In this document: piece by piece, positions 46,611 through 53,265 of the stretch | Position numbering within the stretch: the stretch's first letter is position 1 | How the letters are laid out: every line of letters starts with the position of its first letter | Assembly: GCA_036381475.1 (NCBI GenBank) | Contig: DASVCT010000205.1 | Span: 1 to 56,717, forward strand | Reading direction: 5' to 3' | Length of the DNA stretch: 56,717 bases | DNA from: ZC4RG29 sp036381475 | GTDB taxonomy: Bacteria; Bacteroidota; Bacteroidia; Cytophagales; Cyclobacteriaceae | Position numbers and translations under genes: made by a program | Notes under the pieces: model-generated | The model's database searches: none | Told to the model about the DNA's origin: nothing | What the model saw: the letters and a program-made list of their open reading frames with translations, nothing else

Positions 46611-46640
46611 CGAAGTTAACAGAGGAAGCCATTATGTCAA
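46611..46640 (-). promoter_or_regulatory. Promoter of amt
   Basis: Read leftward: TTGACA (46640-46635), then TAACTTCG (46618-46611), with exactly 19 bases between TTG and the -7 box. The -7 box matches TAnnTTTG in seven of eight positions. The start of transcription would fall about 45 bases before the ATG of amt. This is the best-spaced promoter candidate in the window. Confidence 0.6.
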
Positions 46641-46765
46641 GTGGCGGCTCCCTTGCACACCATCGTCGTAAAGACATGATCGAACGGGCATTGGAAGGCT
46701 GCGACGCTATGAAAACGATTGCGGATTCGGATGCTTCGATGCACGAAGCAAGGCGTCAGCGCTGA
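46634..46765 (+). CDS. Doubtful 43-residue open reading frame
   Basis: An ATG at 46634 opens a 43-codon frame (MSSGGSLAHHRRKDMIERAL and on to MHEARRQR), preceded by AGAGGAAG at a ribosome-site distance. The product would be small, polar and charged and matches nothing I know. The frame overlaps the amt promoter on the other strand, which argues against it. Confidence 0.15.
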   Translation: MSSGGSLAHHRRKDMIERALEGCDAMKTIADSDASMHEARRQR

Positions 46766-46896
46766 GTAAATTTTTTTTTGAAAACTCTAAAAAAGCCGGG
46801 GTGGTGCGCCTGTTTTCATTCCCATGGTTCGTCCTTTGATGCCTTAGTGAACCCACGCGCAGATGTACCGTGATCCAAAACACATATATTTACACT

Positions 46897-47343
46897 ATGG
46901 AGGAACGTTACAACGCCTATTCCTTTTTACTCGACCGAACGGCGCGCAAGGTCAAACAGTTTGCCCAGCGTCGCTTCAAGGAAATGGGATTCAACATAAC
47001 GGTCGATCAATGGCTCGTGCTGAAACAGCTGTATGAGCGGGAGCGACTGAAGCAAAACGAACTTGCCGGACTTGTCTTCAAGGACAATCCCACACTCACT
47101 CGTATCATTGACCTGCTCTGCGAAAAGGGACTTGCTGAACGGAACGCCTATCCCGACGACCGGCGCTGTTTTATGGTGTCGCTGACAAGCAAGGGCAGGA
47201 CCAAGGTGAAGGAAATGCTGCCCAGGATCCAGGAGGTCCGCCTGAAAGCATGGGAGGGACTTTCTGATCGCGACTTCAATCACTTCCGCCGTATTCTCAA
47301 TACCATCTACGAAAACCTGGGCGGCGATGATATGCAACCCTAG
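46897..47343 (+). CDS. MarR-family transcriptional regulator
   Basis: The 148-residue protein starts at ATG 46897; an in-frame GTG at 46870 would add nine residues. The winged helix-turn-helix is clear: NITVDQWLVLKQLYERERLK, LAGLVFKDNPTLTRIIDLLC (recognition helix) and the wing GLAERNAYPDDRRCFMVSLT, with N- and C-terminal dimerisation helices (ARKVKQFAQRRFKEMGF; NHFRRILNTIYENL). MarR regulators usually repress adjacent genes and are released by phenolics, oxidants or metabolites. The ferredoxin reductase gene follows after 62 bases and has a palindrome within its promoter, a likely target. Confidence 0.93.
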   Translation: MEERYNAYSFLLDRTARKVKQFAQRRFKEMGFNITVDQWLVLKQLYERERLKQNELAGLVFKDNPTLTRIIDLLCEKGLAERNAYPDDRRCFMVSLTSKGRTKVKEMLPRIQEVRLKAWEGLSDRDFNHFRRILNTIYENLGGDDMQP

Positions 47344-47368
47344 CCGTCTTTTTTTTGTATAGTAATAG

Positions 47369-47400
47369 TTGTTATACTAATTATTAATAAACTAAATTTG
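47369..47400 (+). promoter_or_regulatory. Promoter of the ferredoxin reductase gene with internal palindrome
   Basis: TTG (47369-47371), 21 bases, then a perfect -7 box TAAATTTG (47393-47400). The ATG is at 47406, so transcription starting the usual few bases after the -7 box would give an almost leaderless message. The spacer contains the perfect palindrome TTATTAATAA (47381-47390), a possible MarR operator that would block the polymerase. Confidence 0.5.
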
Positions 47401-47405
47401 AAGGC

Positions 47406-48422
47406 ATGAGGAATTCCGAGACCATCCAAACCGACCTTTGCATCATCGGCGCGGGGCCGGTAGGCCTGTTTGCCGTATTCGAGGCCGGACTCCTGAAAAT
47501 GAGGTGCCACCTGGTAGATGCGCTGCCCCAGCCCGGTGGCCAGCTAACGGAGATCTATCCGAAAAAGCCGATATACGATATACCGGGCTTTCCCATGATC
47601 AATGCCCAGGAACTGGTCGAAGGCCTGCTTAAACAAATTGAACCGTTTAAGCCGACGTTTACCCTTGGTGAAAGGGTAGAGGGTGTCGAACGCGGGGAGA
47701 CGGGTTTTACCGTGACAACAGCGCGAGGTACGGCTATTCAAAGTAAAGCGGTGGTCATTGCGGCAGGGCTCGGCAGCTTTGAGCCGCGCAAGCCCGAAGT
47801 GCCTCACATCGACCGGTTCGAAGGAAAGGGCATAGAATACATGGTGCGCGACCCGGAGGCTTTTCGGGGGAAGAAGCTCGTCATCGCAGGCGGAGGAGAC
47901 TCCGCGCTGGACTGGACCATACACCTGGCCGACATCGCGGAACGGGTTACGCTCGTTCATCGAAACGAGACGTTTCGGGGTGCGCCTGACTCGGCCGGGA
48001 AAGTACACGAACTCGCTGCTTCCGGTAGAATCAACCTGCTGCTCAACTGCAACCTCCATGAGGTTCACGGCAACGGCGTACTCGACGCTGTGACGGTGGC
48101 CGACAAACAAAAACAATGCACCACCATTCGCGCTGACTATCTCGTTCCGCTTTTCGGGTTAAGCCCGAAGCTGGGACCCATCGCCAACTGGGGTCTCAAT
48201 CTCGACCGAAATCAGATCGTCGTAAATACAGTTGACTTTTCAACGAGCGAACCGGGAATCTTTGCCATTGGCGACATCAACACCTATCCGGGGAAACTCA
48301 AACTGATCCTGTGCGGTTTTCATGAGGCCGCCCTCATGGCACAAGGTGCCTTTCCTTTCGTGTATCCCGATCAGAAGATCAGCTTTAAATACACCACCGT
48401 AAACGGCGTGAACGGATTCTGA
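47406..48422 (+). CDS. Ferredoxin-NADP+ reductase, thioredoxin-reductase-like (type 2)
   Basis: The 338-residue flavoenzyme has an N-terminal FAD-binding motif IIGAGPVGLFAVFEAGLL, the family string GGQLTEIYPKKPIYDIPGFP, an NAD(P)-binding motif LVIAGGGDSALDWTIHLAD and a C-terminal FAD motif PGIFAIGDINTYPGKLKLIL. It lacks the CxxC redox pair of thioredoxin reductase, as expected of this FNR class. It transfers electrons between NADPH and ferredoxin in the cytoplasm. The [2Fe-2S] ferredoxin gene follows after seven bases, so the pair is one electron-transfer module. A MarR gene lies upstream. Confidence 0.93.
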   Translation: MRNSETIQTDLCIIGAGPVGLFAVFEAGLLKMRCHLVDALPQPGGQLTEIYPKKPIYDIPGFPMINAQELVEGLLKQIEPFKPTFTLGERVEGVERGETGFTVTTARGTAIQSKAVVIAAGLGSFEPRKPEVPHIDRFEGKGIEYMVRDPEAFRGKKLVIAGGGDSALDWTIHLADIAERVTLVHRNETFRGAPDSAGKVHELAASGRINLLLNCNLHEVHGNGVLDAVTVADKQKQCTTIRADYLVPLFGLSPKLGPIANWGLNLDRNQIVVNTVDFSTSEPGIFAIGDINTYPGKLKLILCGFHEAALMAQGAFPFVYPDQKISFKYTTVNGVNGF

Positions 48423-48429
48423 ACCTTCA

Positions 48430-48747
48430 ATGATCCATATCACCATACAAGATTCGTCCGGCAACAACGCGAATGTCGAAATCCCTGAAGGCGTCAGCCT
48501 CAGCCTCATGGAAGTGCTCAAAGCCTCGGACTATAACATCCCGGCGACCTGTGGAGGCATGGCCCTTTGTGCTACGTGCCGCGTAGAAGTCTTACACTGC
48601 CCCGAACCCCTCGAAGAACCGAGCAACGCCGAACTCGACATGCTCGACACACTCCCCGACGCATCTGAGACCAGCAGACTCTCCTGCCAGATCCGTGTAG
48701 GACCGCATTTGGATGGCGCGGTGTTTAGACTGGAAGTGGGGAAATAA
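48430..48747 (+). CDS. [2Fe-2S] ferredoxin, adrenodoxin type
   Basis: The 105-residue protein has the ligand pattern CGGMALCATC followed by the fourth Cys in RLSCQIRV, i.e. C-x5-C-x2-C-xn-C of vertebrate-type (adrenodoxin-like) ferredoxins. The fold begins with IHITIQDSSGNN and the acidic interaction helix ELDMLDTLPDASETS is present. It is the probable partner of the reductase encoded just upstream. Possible clients are a monooxygenase or iron-sulfur assembly; none is adjacent. Its stop codon TAA lies inside the first octamer of the large composite repeat, which should therefore be part of its 3' untranslated region. Confidence 0.94.
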   Translation: MIHITIQDSSGNNANVEIPEGVSLSLMEVLKASDYNIPATCGGMALCATCRVEVLHCPEPLEEPSNAELDMLDTLPDASETSRLSCQIRVGPHLDGAVFRLEVGK

Positions 48748-49082
48748 GGAAATAAGGAAATAAGGAAATAAGGGAATAAGGGAATAAGGGAATAAGGAAA
48801 TAGGGAAATAGGGAAATAGGGAAATAAGGGAATAAGGAAATAAGGAAATAAGGAAATAGGGAAATAAGGGTACAGGTATATAGGTATATAGGGGTATTGA
48901 TTTGTGATTTTTGATTTGTGATTTGTGATTTTCGATTTGGTGCTTGCGATTAAAGCCTCGGACTTAGGGTTACAAGCGTCGTCGTTGATCGAAAAAAGCG
49001 TTCTGTGGGTGTTCAAATCGCAAATCACAAATCACAAATCACTAATCAAAAATCATAGCGGGGTATAGGGGTATAGGGGGTC
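48740..49082 (+). repeat. Composite repeat element, copy A
   Basis: Layers from left to right: sixteen octamers of GGAAATAA or close variants (48740-48867); further octamers GGGTACAG, GTATATAG, GTATATAG, GGGTATTG in the same phase (to 48899); six GATTTGT-type heptamers (48899-48940); a unique core (48941-49014); six AAATCAC-type heptamers in inverted orientation (49015-49056); then GGGGTATA octamers (to about 49082). Copy B at 56322-56598 shows the same order in reverse complement. It accounts for nearly all of the 410-base gap after the ferredoxin gene and contains no gene or CRISPR-type spacers. Confidence 0.85.
48899..49056 (+). repeat. Inverted heptamer arms and core of copy A
   Basis: Six heptamers on each side of a core of about 74 bases are inverted copies of each other; by hand the inner 36 bases of the arms agree at about 32 positions (the innermost unit reads CGATTTG on one strand in both arms). 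The transcript could fold into a long stem closed by the core. The core is about 86% identical to that of copy B and includes the exact run GATTAAAGCCTCGGA and the run CGTCGTTGATCGAAAA. Confidence 0.75.
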
Positions 49083-49090
49083 CATGGATT

Positions 49091-49124
49091 AAGGGTATCG
49101 GTTACCGATACCTTTTACTTTTTT
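49091..49124 (+). terminator. Rho-independent terminator after composite repeat A
   Basis: GGTATCGG pairs with CCGATACC around a TTA loop; a G-U and two A-T pairs extend the stem to 11 pairs, and TTTTACTTTTTT follows. It lies 344 bases after the ferredoxin stop with no gene between, so the reductase-ferredoxin message probably carries the whole repeat. Confidence 0.75.
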
Positions 49125-49157
49125 ACGATTGCCATCGGGAGCGCCCACTGCCCACTG

Positions 49158-49916
49158 CTACAGTCCCGGATACCAATTCCTCAATCGCACTTCAATCTTT
49201 TTTCCTCCCTTGTCTACGAGCTGTTTGAACCCTTCCACGTCTGCGAGGCCACCCTGCCCGCGGTAGTGGTACGGGTATACAATGGCCGGCTGGAATTCCA
49301 GGACGGCACTGGCGGCCTGGTTGATGTCCATGGTATACGGCAAATTCATACACACGAAGGCAACATCGATATTCTTCAGCCTGCGCATCTCAGGAATGTC
49401 TTCTGTGTCTCCTGAGATGTAAACGCGCTTTCCTCCCATCTCCACAATGTATCCGTTACCGCGCCCTTTCGTATGCCGTGAGGTTTCGTCGTCTGGCAGG
49501 TTGTACATCGGAATGGCACGGATGGATATTTCTCCGATCCGGGTTTCGTCACCGTTGCCGAGGATCATCAGCCGCTCCTTATACGATTCAGGCAGCTTGT
49601 CGGCAACAGCTTGCGGCACGACCATAACGGCAGACTTTGTATTCAACCCTTCCAGCGTCTCGACACTCATGTGATCGCCGTGAACATCAGTGATCAGCAC
49701 TATGTCAGGATCATCAAGACCTGCATAGGCTTTGGCATCACCGGAAGGATCGACGTAAATGGTTTGCCCATTCCACTGGAGCATTAGCGCCGCATGCATG
49801 ACCGGTTGGATGGTCAGGTCGCCCTTGCTGGTCGGAATTTTATCAGGTGCGGCACGCTGGCCGAGGGAAGTCATCGCGGTAAGGCAGACAACGAAAACAG
49901 TCAGGGTTATTTTCAT
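49158..49916 (-). CDS. Secreted metallo-beta-lactamase-fold hydrolase (UlaG-like)
   Basis: The 252-residue protein has a signal peptide (MKITLTVFVVCLTAMTSLGQ) and an MBL fold. The metal site reads TDVHGDHMS, an HxxxDH-like variant in which the first His of THxHxDH is Asp, as in UlaG/YtnP-like members. Other metal-binding positions are in GRGNGYIVEMGGKRVYISGD (final GD) and YPYHYRG (last His). It is likely periplasmic. Substrate unknown; relatives act on lactones, phosphodiesters or N-acyl lipids. It diverges from hutH with about 115 bases between. Confidence 0.85.
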   Translation of the reverse strand: MKITLTVFVVCLTAMTSLGQRAAPDKIPTSKGDLTIQPVMHAALMLQWNGQTIYVDPSGDAKAYAGLDDPDIVLITDVHGDHMSVETLEGLNTKSAVMVVPQAVADKLPESYKERLMILGNGDETRIGEISIRAIPMYNLPDDETSRHTKGRGNGYIVEMGGKRVYISGDTEDIPEMRRLKNIDVAFVCMNLPYTMDINQAASAVLEFQPAIVYPYHYRGQGGLADVEGFKQLVDKGGKKIEVRLRNWYPGL

Positions 49917-49966
49917 ATTGAGCGGGGATTATGCTAATTGTGAAAGAAAGGCAACGCCGCTTGACC

Positions 49967-49997
49967 TTGCCTGAACTAAAAGTAGAACCTACTTTTC
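49967..49997 (+). promoter_or_regulatory. hut promoter with overlapping inverted repeat
   Basis: TTG (49967-49969), 20 bases, then TACTTTTC (49990-49997), seven of eight matches to TAnnTTTG. The perfect 19-base inverted repeat AAAAGTAG-AAC-CTACTTTT (49978-49996) covers the -7 box, the position expected of a repressor operator. The ATG of hutH is 33 bases downstream. The regulator is not encoded nearby. Confidence 0.5.
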
Positions 49998-50030
49998 TCT
50001 TTACCAAGGACTCTTTTATGTACCGTCGCT

Positions 50031-51605
50031 ATGACGCAGGGTCATTTCGAATACGGAAACAATCACCTGACTGCCGGCCGTGCAGTGGCGCTCTGTGAGG
50101 GAAGAATGCGTGGCGTTATTACCCCGGCCGTTCGTGAGCGGGTGCAGCAGAGTGAACGGGCCATCGCCGACATTGTGGCGGAAGGCCGCGTGGTGTACGG
50201 CGTAAACACCGGCTTTGGTTCTTTATGCACGACGATCATATCGGCCGAAGACACACGGAAACTTCAGTACAACATTTTGCGAAGTCATAGTGTCGGCGTT
50301 GGCGATCCCGTTCCCACGACGATTGCCAAGCTCATGTTGATCATCAAGGTGCACTCGTTGTGTCAGGGGTACTCCGGCATTCGCCTGGAAACACTTGAGC
50401 GCATCCTGTGGCATATCGAAAACGATGTTATTCCTGTCGTTCCGTCTCAAGGTTCTGTGGGAGCGTCCGGAGATCTGGCGCCCCTGGCGCATTTGTTTCT
50501 TCCTTTGATCGGTCAGGGCAAAGTCGTCGTGAAAGGAAATACCGTCGAAAGCGGTACCTTCCTTCAAGAGGCGGGCATGGTGCCGCTTCAACTTGGACCC
50601 AAGGAAGGGCTTGCCCTTATCAACGGAACGCAATTCATTGCCGCGTACGCCGTCAGGATTGTCGAGCGTCTGCATGGCTGTCTTGCACATGCCGACATCA
50701 TCGGCGCCATGATGATTGAAGGTTTGCTGGGATCGGTGAAGCCTTTTGAAGAACGTCTTCATCAGCTTAGACCTTTCAGGGGAAACCTGCATGTTGCACA
50801 TAGGGTACGCTGCCTTCTCAAGAACTCCGAGATCCTCAGGTCGCATGCAAACTGCGGCAGGGTACAGGATCCCTATTCCCTGCGTTGTATACCTCAGGTG
50901 CATGGCGCTTCGCGGAACGCCTGGCTGCACATGAAGGAATTGTTGGAAACGGAACTGAATTCCGTCACCGACAACCCCATCGTGTTCGACAAGGACAACA
51001 CGGTCAGCGGCGGCAATTTTCACGGTCAGCCGCTTGCGCTTGCGCTTGATTACACCGCGCTCGCCGCGGCCGAGCTGGGCAACATTTCAGACCGGCGTAT
51101 CTACCTCGCCCTGGAAGGCAACACGGAAGGATTGCCCATATTGCTAATGAAAGACACGGGCATAAACTCCGGGTTTATGCTTCCGCAATACACGACGGCT
51201 GCGCTGGTTAGTGAAAACAAGAGCCTTGTATATCCGGCAAGCGCAGACAGCATTCCAACGTCCCTCGGCCAGGAAGATCACGTGAGCATGGGATCCATAA
51301 GTGCACGCAAAGCCTTACAGGTCATTGACAACCTCGAAAAGATCCTCGCCATCGAGTTGCTCTGTGCGGCACAGTGTTTCGATTTTCGCAGACCGCTCAA
51401 GTCCGGTGCCATTCTCGAGGCGTGCCACACCGTAATACGCACTTATATCGATCACGCCGAGGAGGACCGGATTTTTGCACATGATATTGAAACGGCGCTC
51501 GACCTGATTCAACGGAGAGAGTTGCTTGATGTGGTCAGGGATCACGCCGGGAACGGACATGACGAAATAAGGAGTCCCTATGACGAACTTTTCGAAGTTT
51601 ATTGA
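50031..51605 (+). CDS. hutH: Histidine ammonia-lyase
   Basis: The 524-residue enzyme deaminates L-histidine to urocanate in the first step of histidine breakdown. The MIO prosthetic group forms from the ASG triad in GSVGASGDLAPLAHL. Other family marks are VYGVNTGFGSL, GLALINGTQFIAAYA, VTDNPIVFDKDNTVSGGNFH and EDHVSMGSISARKAL. Length is slightly above the usual 505-515. The start at ATG 50031 gives the standard N-terminus. It overlaps hutU by 26 bases, so the two are translationally coupled. hutI and hutF/hutG are not in the window. Confidence 0.97.
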   Translation: MTQGHFEYGNNHLTAGRAVALCEGRMRGVITPAVRERVQQSERAIADIVAEGRVVYGVNTGFGSLCTTIISAEDTRKLQYNILRSHSVGVGDPVPTTIAKLMLIIKVHSLCQGYSGIRLETLERILWHIENDVIPVVPSQGSVGASGDLAPLAHLFLPLIGQGKVVVKGNTVESGTFLQEAGMVPLQLGPKEGLALINGTQFIAAYAVRIVERLHGCLAHADIIGAMMIEGLLGSVKPFEERLHQLRPFRGNLHVAHRVRCLLKNSEILRSHANCGRVQDPYSLRCIPQVHGASRNAWLHMKELLETELNSVTDNPIVFDKDNTVSGGNFHGQPLALALDYTALAAAELGNISDRRIYLALEGNTEGLPILLMKDTGINSGFMLPQYTTAALVSENKSLVYPASADSIPTSLGQEDHVSMGSISARKALQVIDNLEKILAIELLCAAQCFDFRRPLKSGAILEACHTVIRTYIDHAEEDRIFAHDIETALDLIQRRELLDVVRDHAGNGHDEIRSPYDELFEVY

Positions 51606-53256
51606 ACGGTACGCTTCGCATCCGACCTATCACGCACCCCGCGGCGCTCAGCTGAATGCGAAATCATGGCAAACGGAAGCGCCCCTTCGCATGTTCCTCA
51701 ACAACCTGGACCGCGAAGTGGCCGAGGATCCCGAACGGCTTATCGTGTACGGCGGCACCGGTCAGGCCGCGCGAAATCCGGAAGCAGCCCTAAAGATTAT
51801 AGAGTGTCTGCTTTCCCTCGAAGACCAGGAGAGCCTCCTCATTCAATCAGGCAAACCTGTAGGCGTTATCCCCACGCACGACCGGGCGCCGCGGGTACTT
51901 ATCGCCAACAGCAACCTCGTGCCGCACTGGGCCACCTGGGAACACTTCAACGCACTGAAGGACAAAGGCCTCATGATGTTCGGTCAGATGACCGCGGGCA
52001 GCTGGATTTATATTGGCAGCCAGGGCATCCTGCAGGGCACTTACGAGACCTTCATGTCCTGCGCCGCCCGGCATTTTGATAGCAACCTGAAGGGCAAACT
52101 TCTTGTAAGTGCTGGGCTGGGAGGGATGGGTGGCGCCCAACCTTTGGCGGCTACGATGGCAGGAGCCACCTTCCTGGGGGCAGACGTCGACCCTGAACGG
52201 ATACGTAAGCGGCTGGAGACACGCTATCTCGACCGGATGACGACTTCCTATGAGGAAGCGCGAACCTTGGTGACGGAAGCGCGCCAAAAGGGACAGGCGC
52301 TTTCTGTCGGATTGGTATCCGATGCGGGCGACATGCTTGAAAAATTGCTGCAGGACGATCTTATCCCGGATATACTTACCGACCAGACGTCAGCGCACGA
52401 TCCGGTCTACGGGTACGTGCCCAATGGCCTCAGCCTGGCCCAGGCAGCGGACCTTCGGCACGCCAATCCTGCTGAGTATAAGAAGCTCGCCCTGAAGAGT
52501 ATGGCCCGACACGTTCACTTTATGCTTGAACTTCAGCGACGCGGGAGCGTCGTCTTTGACTACGGCAACAACCTTCGTGAGTTTGCCCTCGAGGGAGGGG
52601 AAAAGGATGCATTCAGCTTCCCGGGATTTGTGCCGGCATATATCCGCCCGCTTTTTTGCGAAGGCAAAGGACCGTTCCGGTGGGTGGCGCTGTCGGGAGA
52701 ACCTGAAGACATCTACGCTACCGATGAGGCCCTTATGGAGGCCTTTCCGGAAAATCTTCACCTTCATCGCTGGCTGAAAGAAGCACGTAAGCGCGTCGCG
52801 TTCCAGGGGCTTCCCGCCCGGATTTGCTGGCTCGGATTGGGTGAACGAAAAAAGGCCGGACTCCTCTTTAACGCACTGGTTCGGTCTGGGAAAGTGAAGG
52901 CGCCGATTGTAATCGGCCGCGATCATCTCGACTGCGGGTCGGTGGCGTCCCCGAACAGGGAAACGGAAGCTATGGCCGATGGCAGCGACGCGGTGTCGGA
53001 TTGGCCGTTACTCAACCTGATGGGAAATACCAGCGGCGGCGCCACGTGGGTATCATTTCACCATGGAGGAGGCGTAGGCATGGGGTACTCCCAGCACGCC
53101 GGGATGGTCGTTCTCGCGGATGGCACGGATCGTGCGGAGGAATGTCTCAGTCGTGTTCTTCACATTGATCCGGCGCTTGGCGTCATCCGACACGCGGACG
53201 CCGGCTACCCGGAGGCACTGGCCACCATGGAAAGGTTCGGCATGCGGAAGCCCTGA
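51580..53256 (+). CDS. hutU: Urocanate hydratase
   Basis: The 558-residue enzyme adds water to urocanate to give imidazolone propionate, using tightly bound NAD+. Marks of the family are LIVYGGTGQAARN, MMFGQMTAGSWIYIGSQGIL, the nucleotide-binding LGGMGGAQPLAATMAGA, LTDQTSAHDPVYGY and the C-terminal LDCGSVASPNRETEAMADGS and FHHGGGVGMGYSQHAG. Length is normal. It begins inside the end of hutH. It ends nine bases before the stop of the convergent T9SS gene, so no room exists for a private terminator. Confidence 0.97.
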   Translation: MTNFSKFIERYASHPTYHAPRGAQLNAKSWQTEAPLRMFLNNLDREVAEDPERLIVYGGTGQAARNPEAALKIIECLLSLEDQESLLIQSGKPVGVIPTHDRAPRVLIANSNLVPHWATWEHFNALKDKGLMMFGQMTAGSWIYIGSQGILQGTYETFMSCAARHFDSNLKGKLLVSAGLGGMGGAQPLAATMAGATFLGADVDPERIRKRLETRYLDRMTTSYEEARTLVTEARQKGQALSVGLVSDAGDMLEKLLQDDLIPDILTDQTSAHDPVYGYVPNGLSLAQAADLRHANPAEYKKLALKSMARHVHFMLELQRRGSVVFDYGNNLREFALEGGEKDAFSFPGFVPAYIRPLFCEGKGPFRWVALSGEPEDIYATDEALMEAFPENLHLHRWLKEARKRVAFQGLPARICWLGLGERKKAGLLFNALVRSGKVKAPIVIGRDHLDCGSVASPNRETEAMADGSDAVSDWPLLNLMGNTSGGATWVSFHHGGGVGMGYSQHAGMVVLADGTDRAEECLSRVLHIDPALGVIRHADAGYPEALATMERFGMRKP

Positions 53257-53265
53257 TGCCAGCTG

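Larger units (their letters stand above)
46559..46896. other. Gap between amt and the MarR gene
   Basis: This 338-base divergent region contains the leftward amt promoter (46611-46640), a doubtful 43-codon rightward frame (46634-46765), and a run of nine T residues near 46771-46780 without a good stem. I see no RNA gene and no obvious NtrC-type sites. Confidence 0.5.

Noticed and set aside
46634..46765. Small protein between amt and marR
   Set aside because: Listed only at very low confidence: it overlaps the well-spaced amt promoter and its product looks random.
48740..49060. Possible CRISPR array, suggested by many regular short repeats
   Set aside because: The units are 7-8 bp and directly adjacent without unique spacers, and no cas genes are near.
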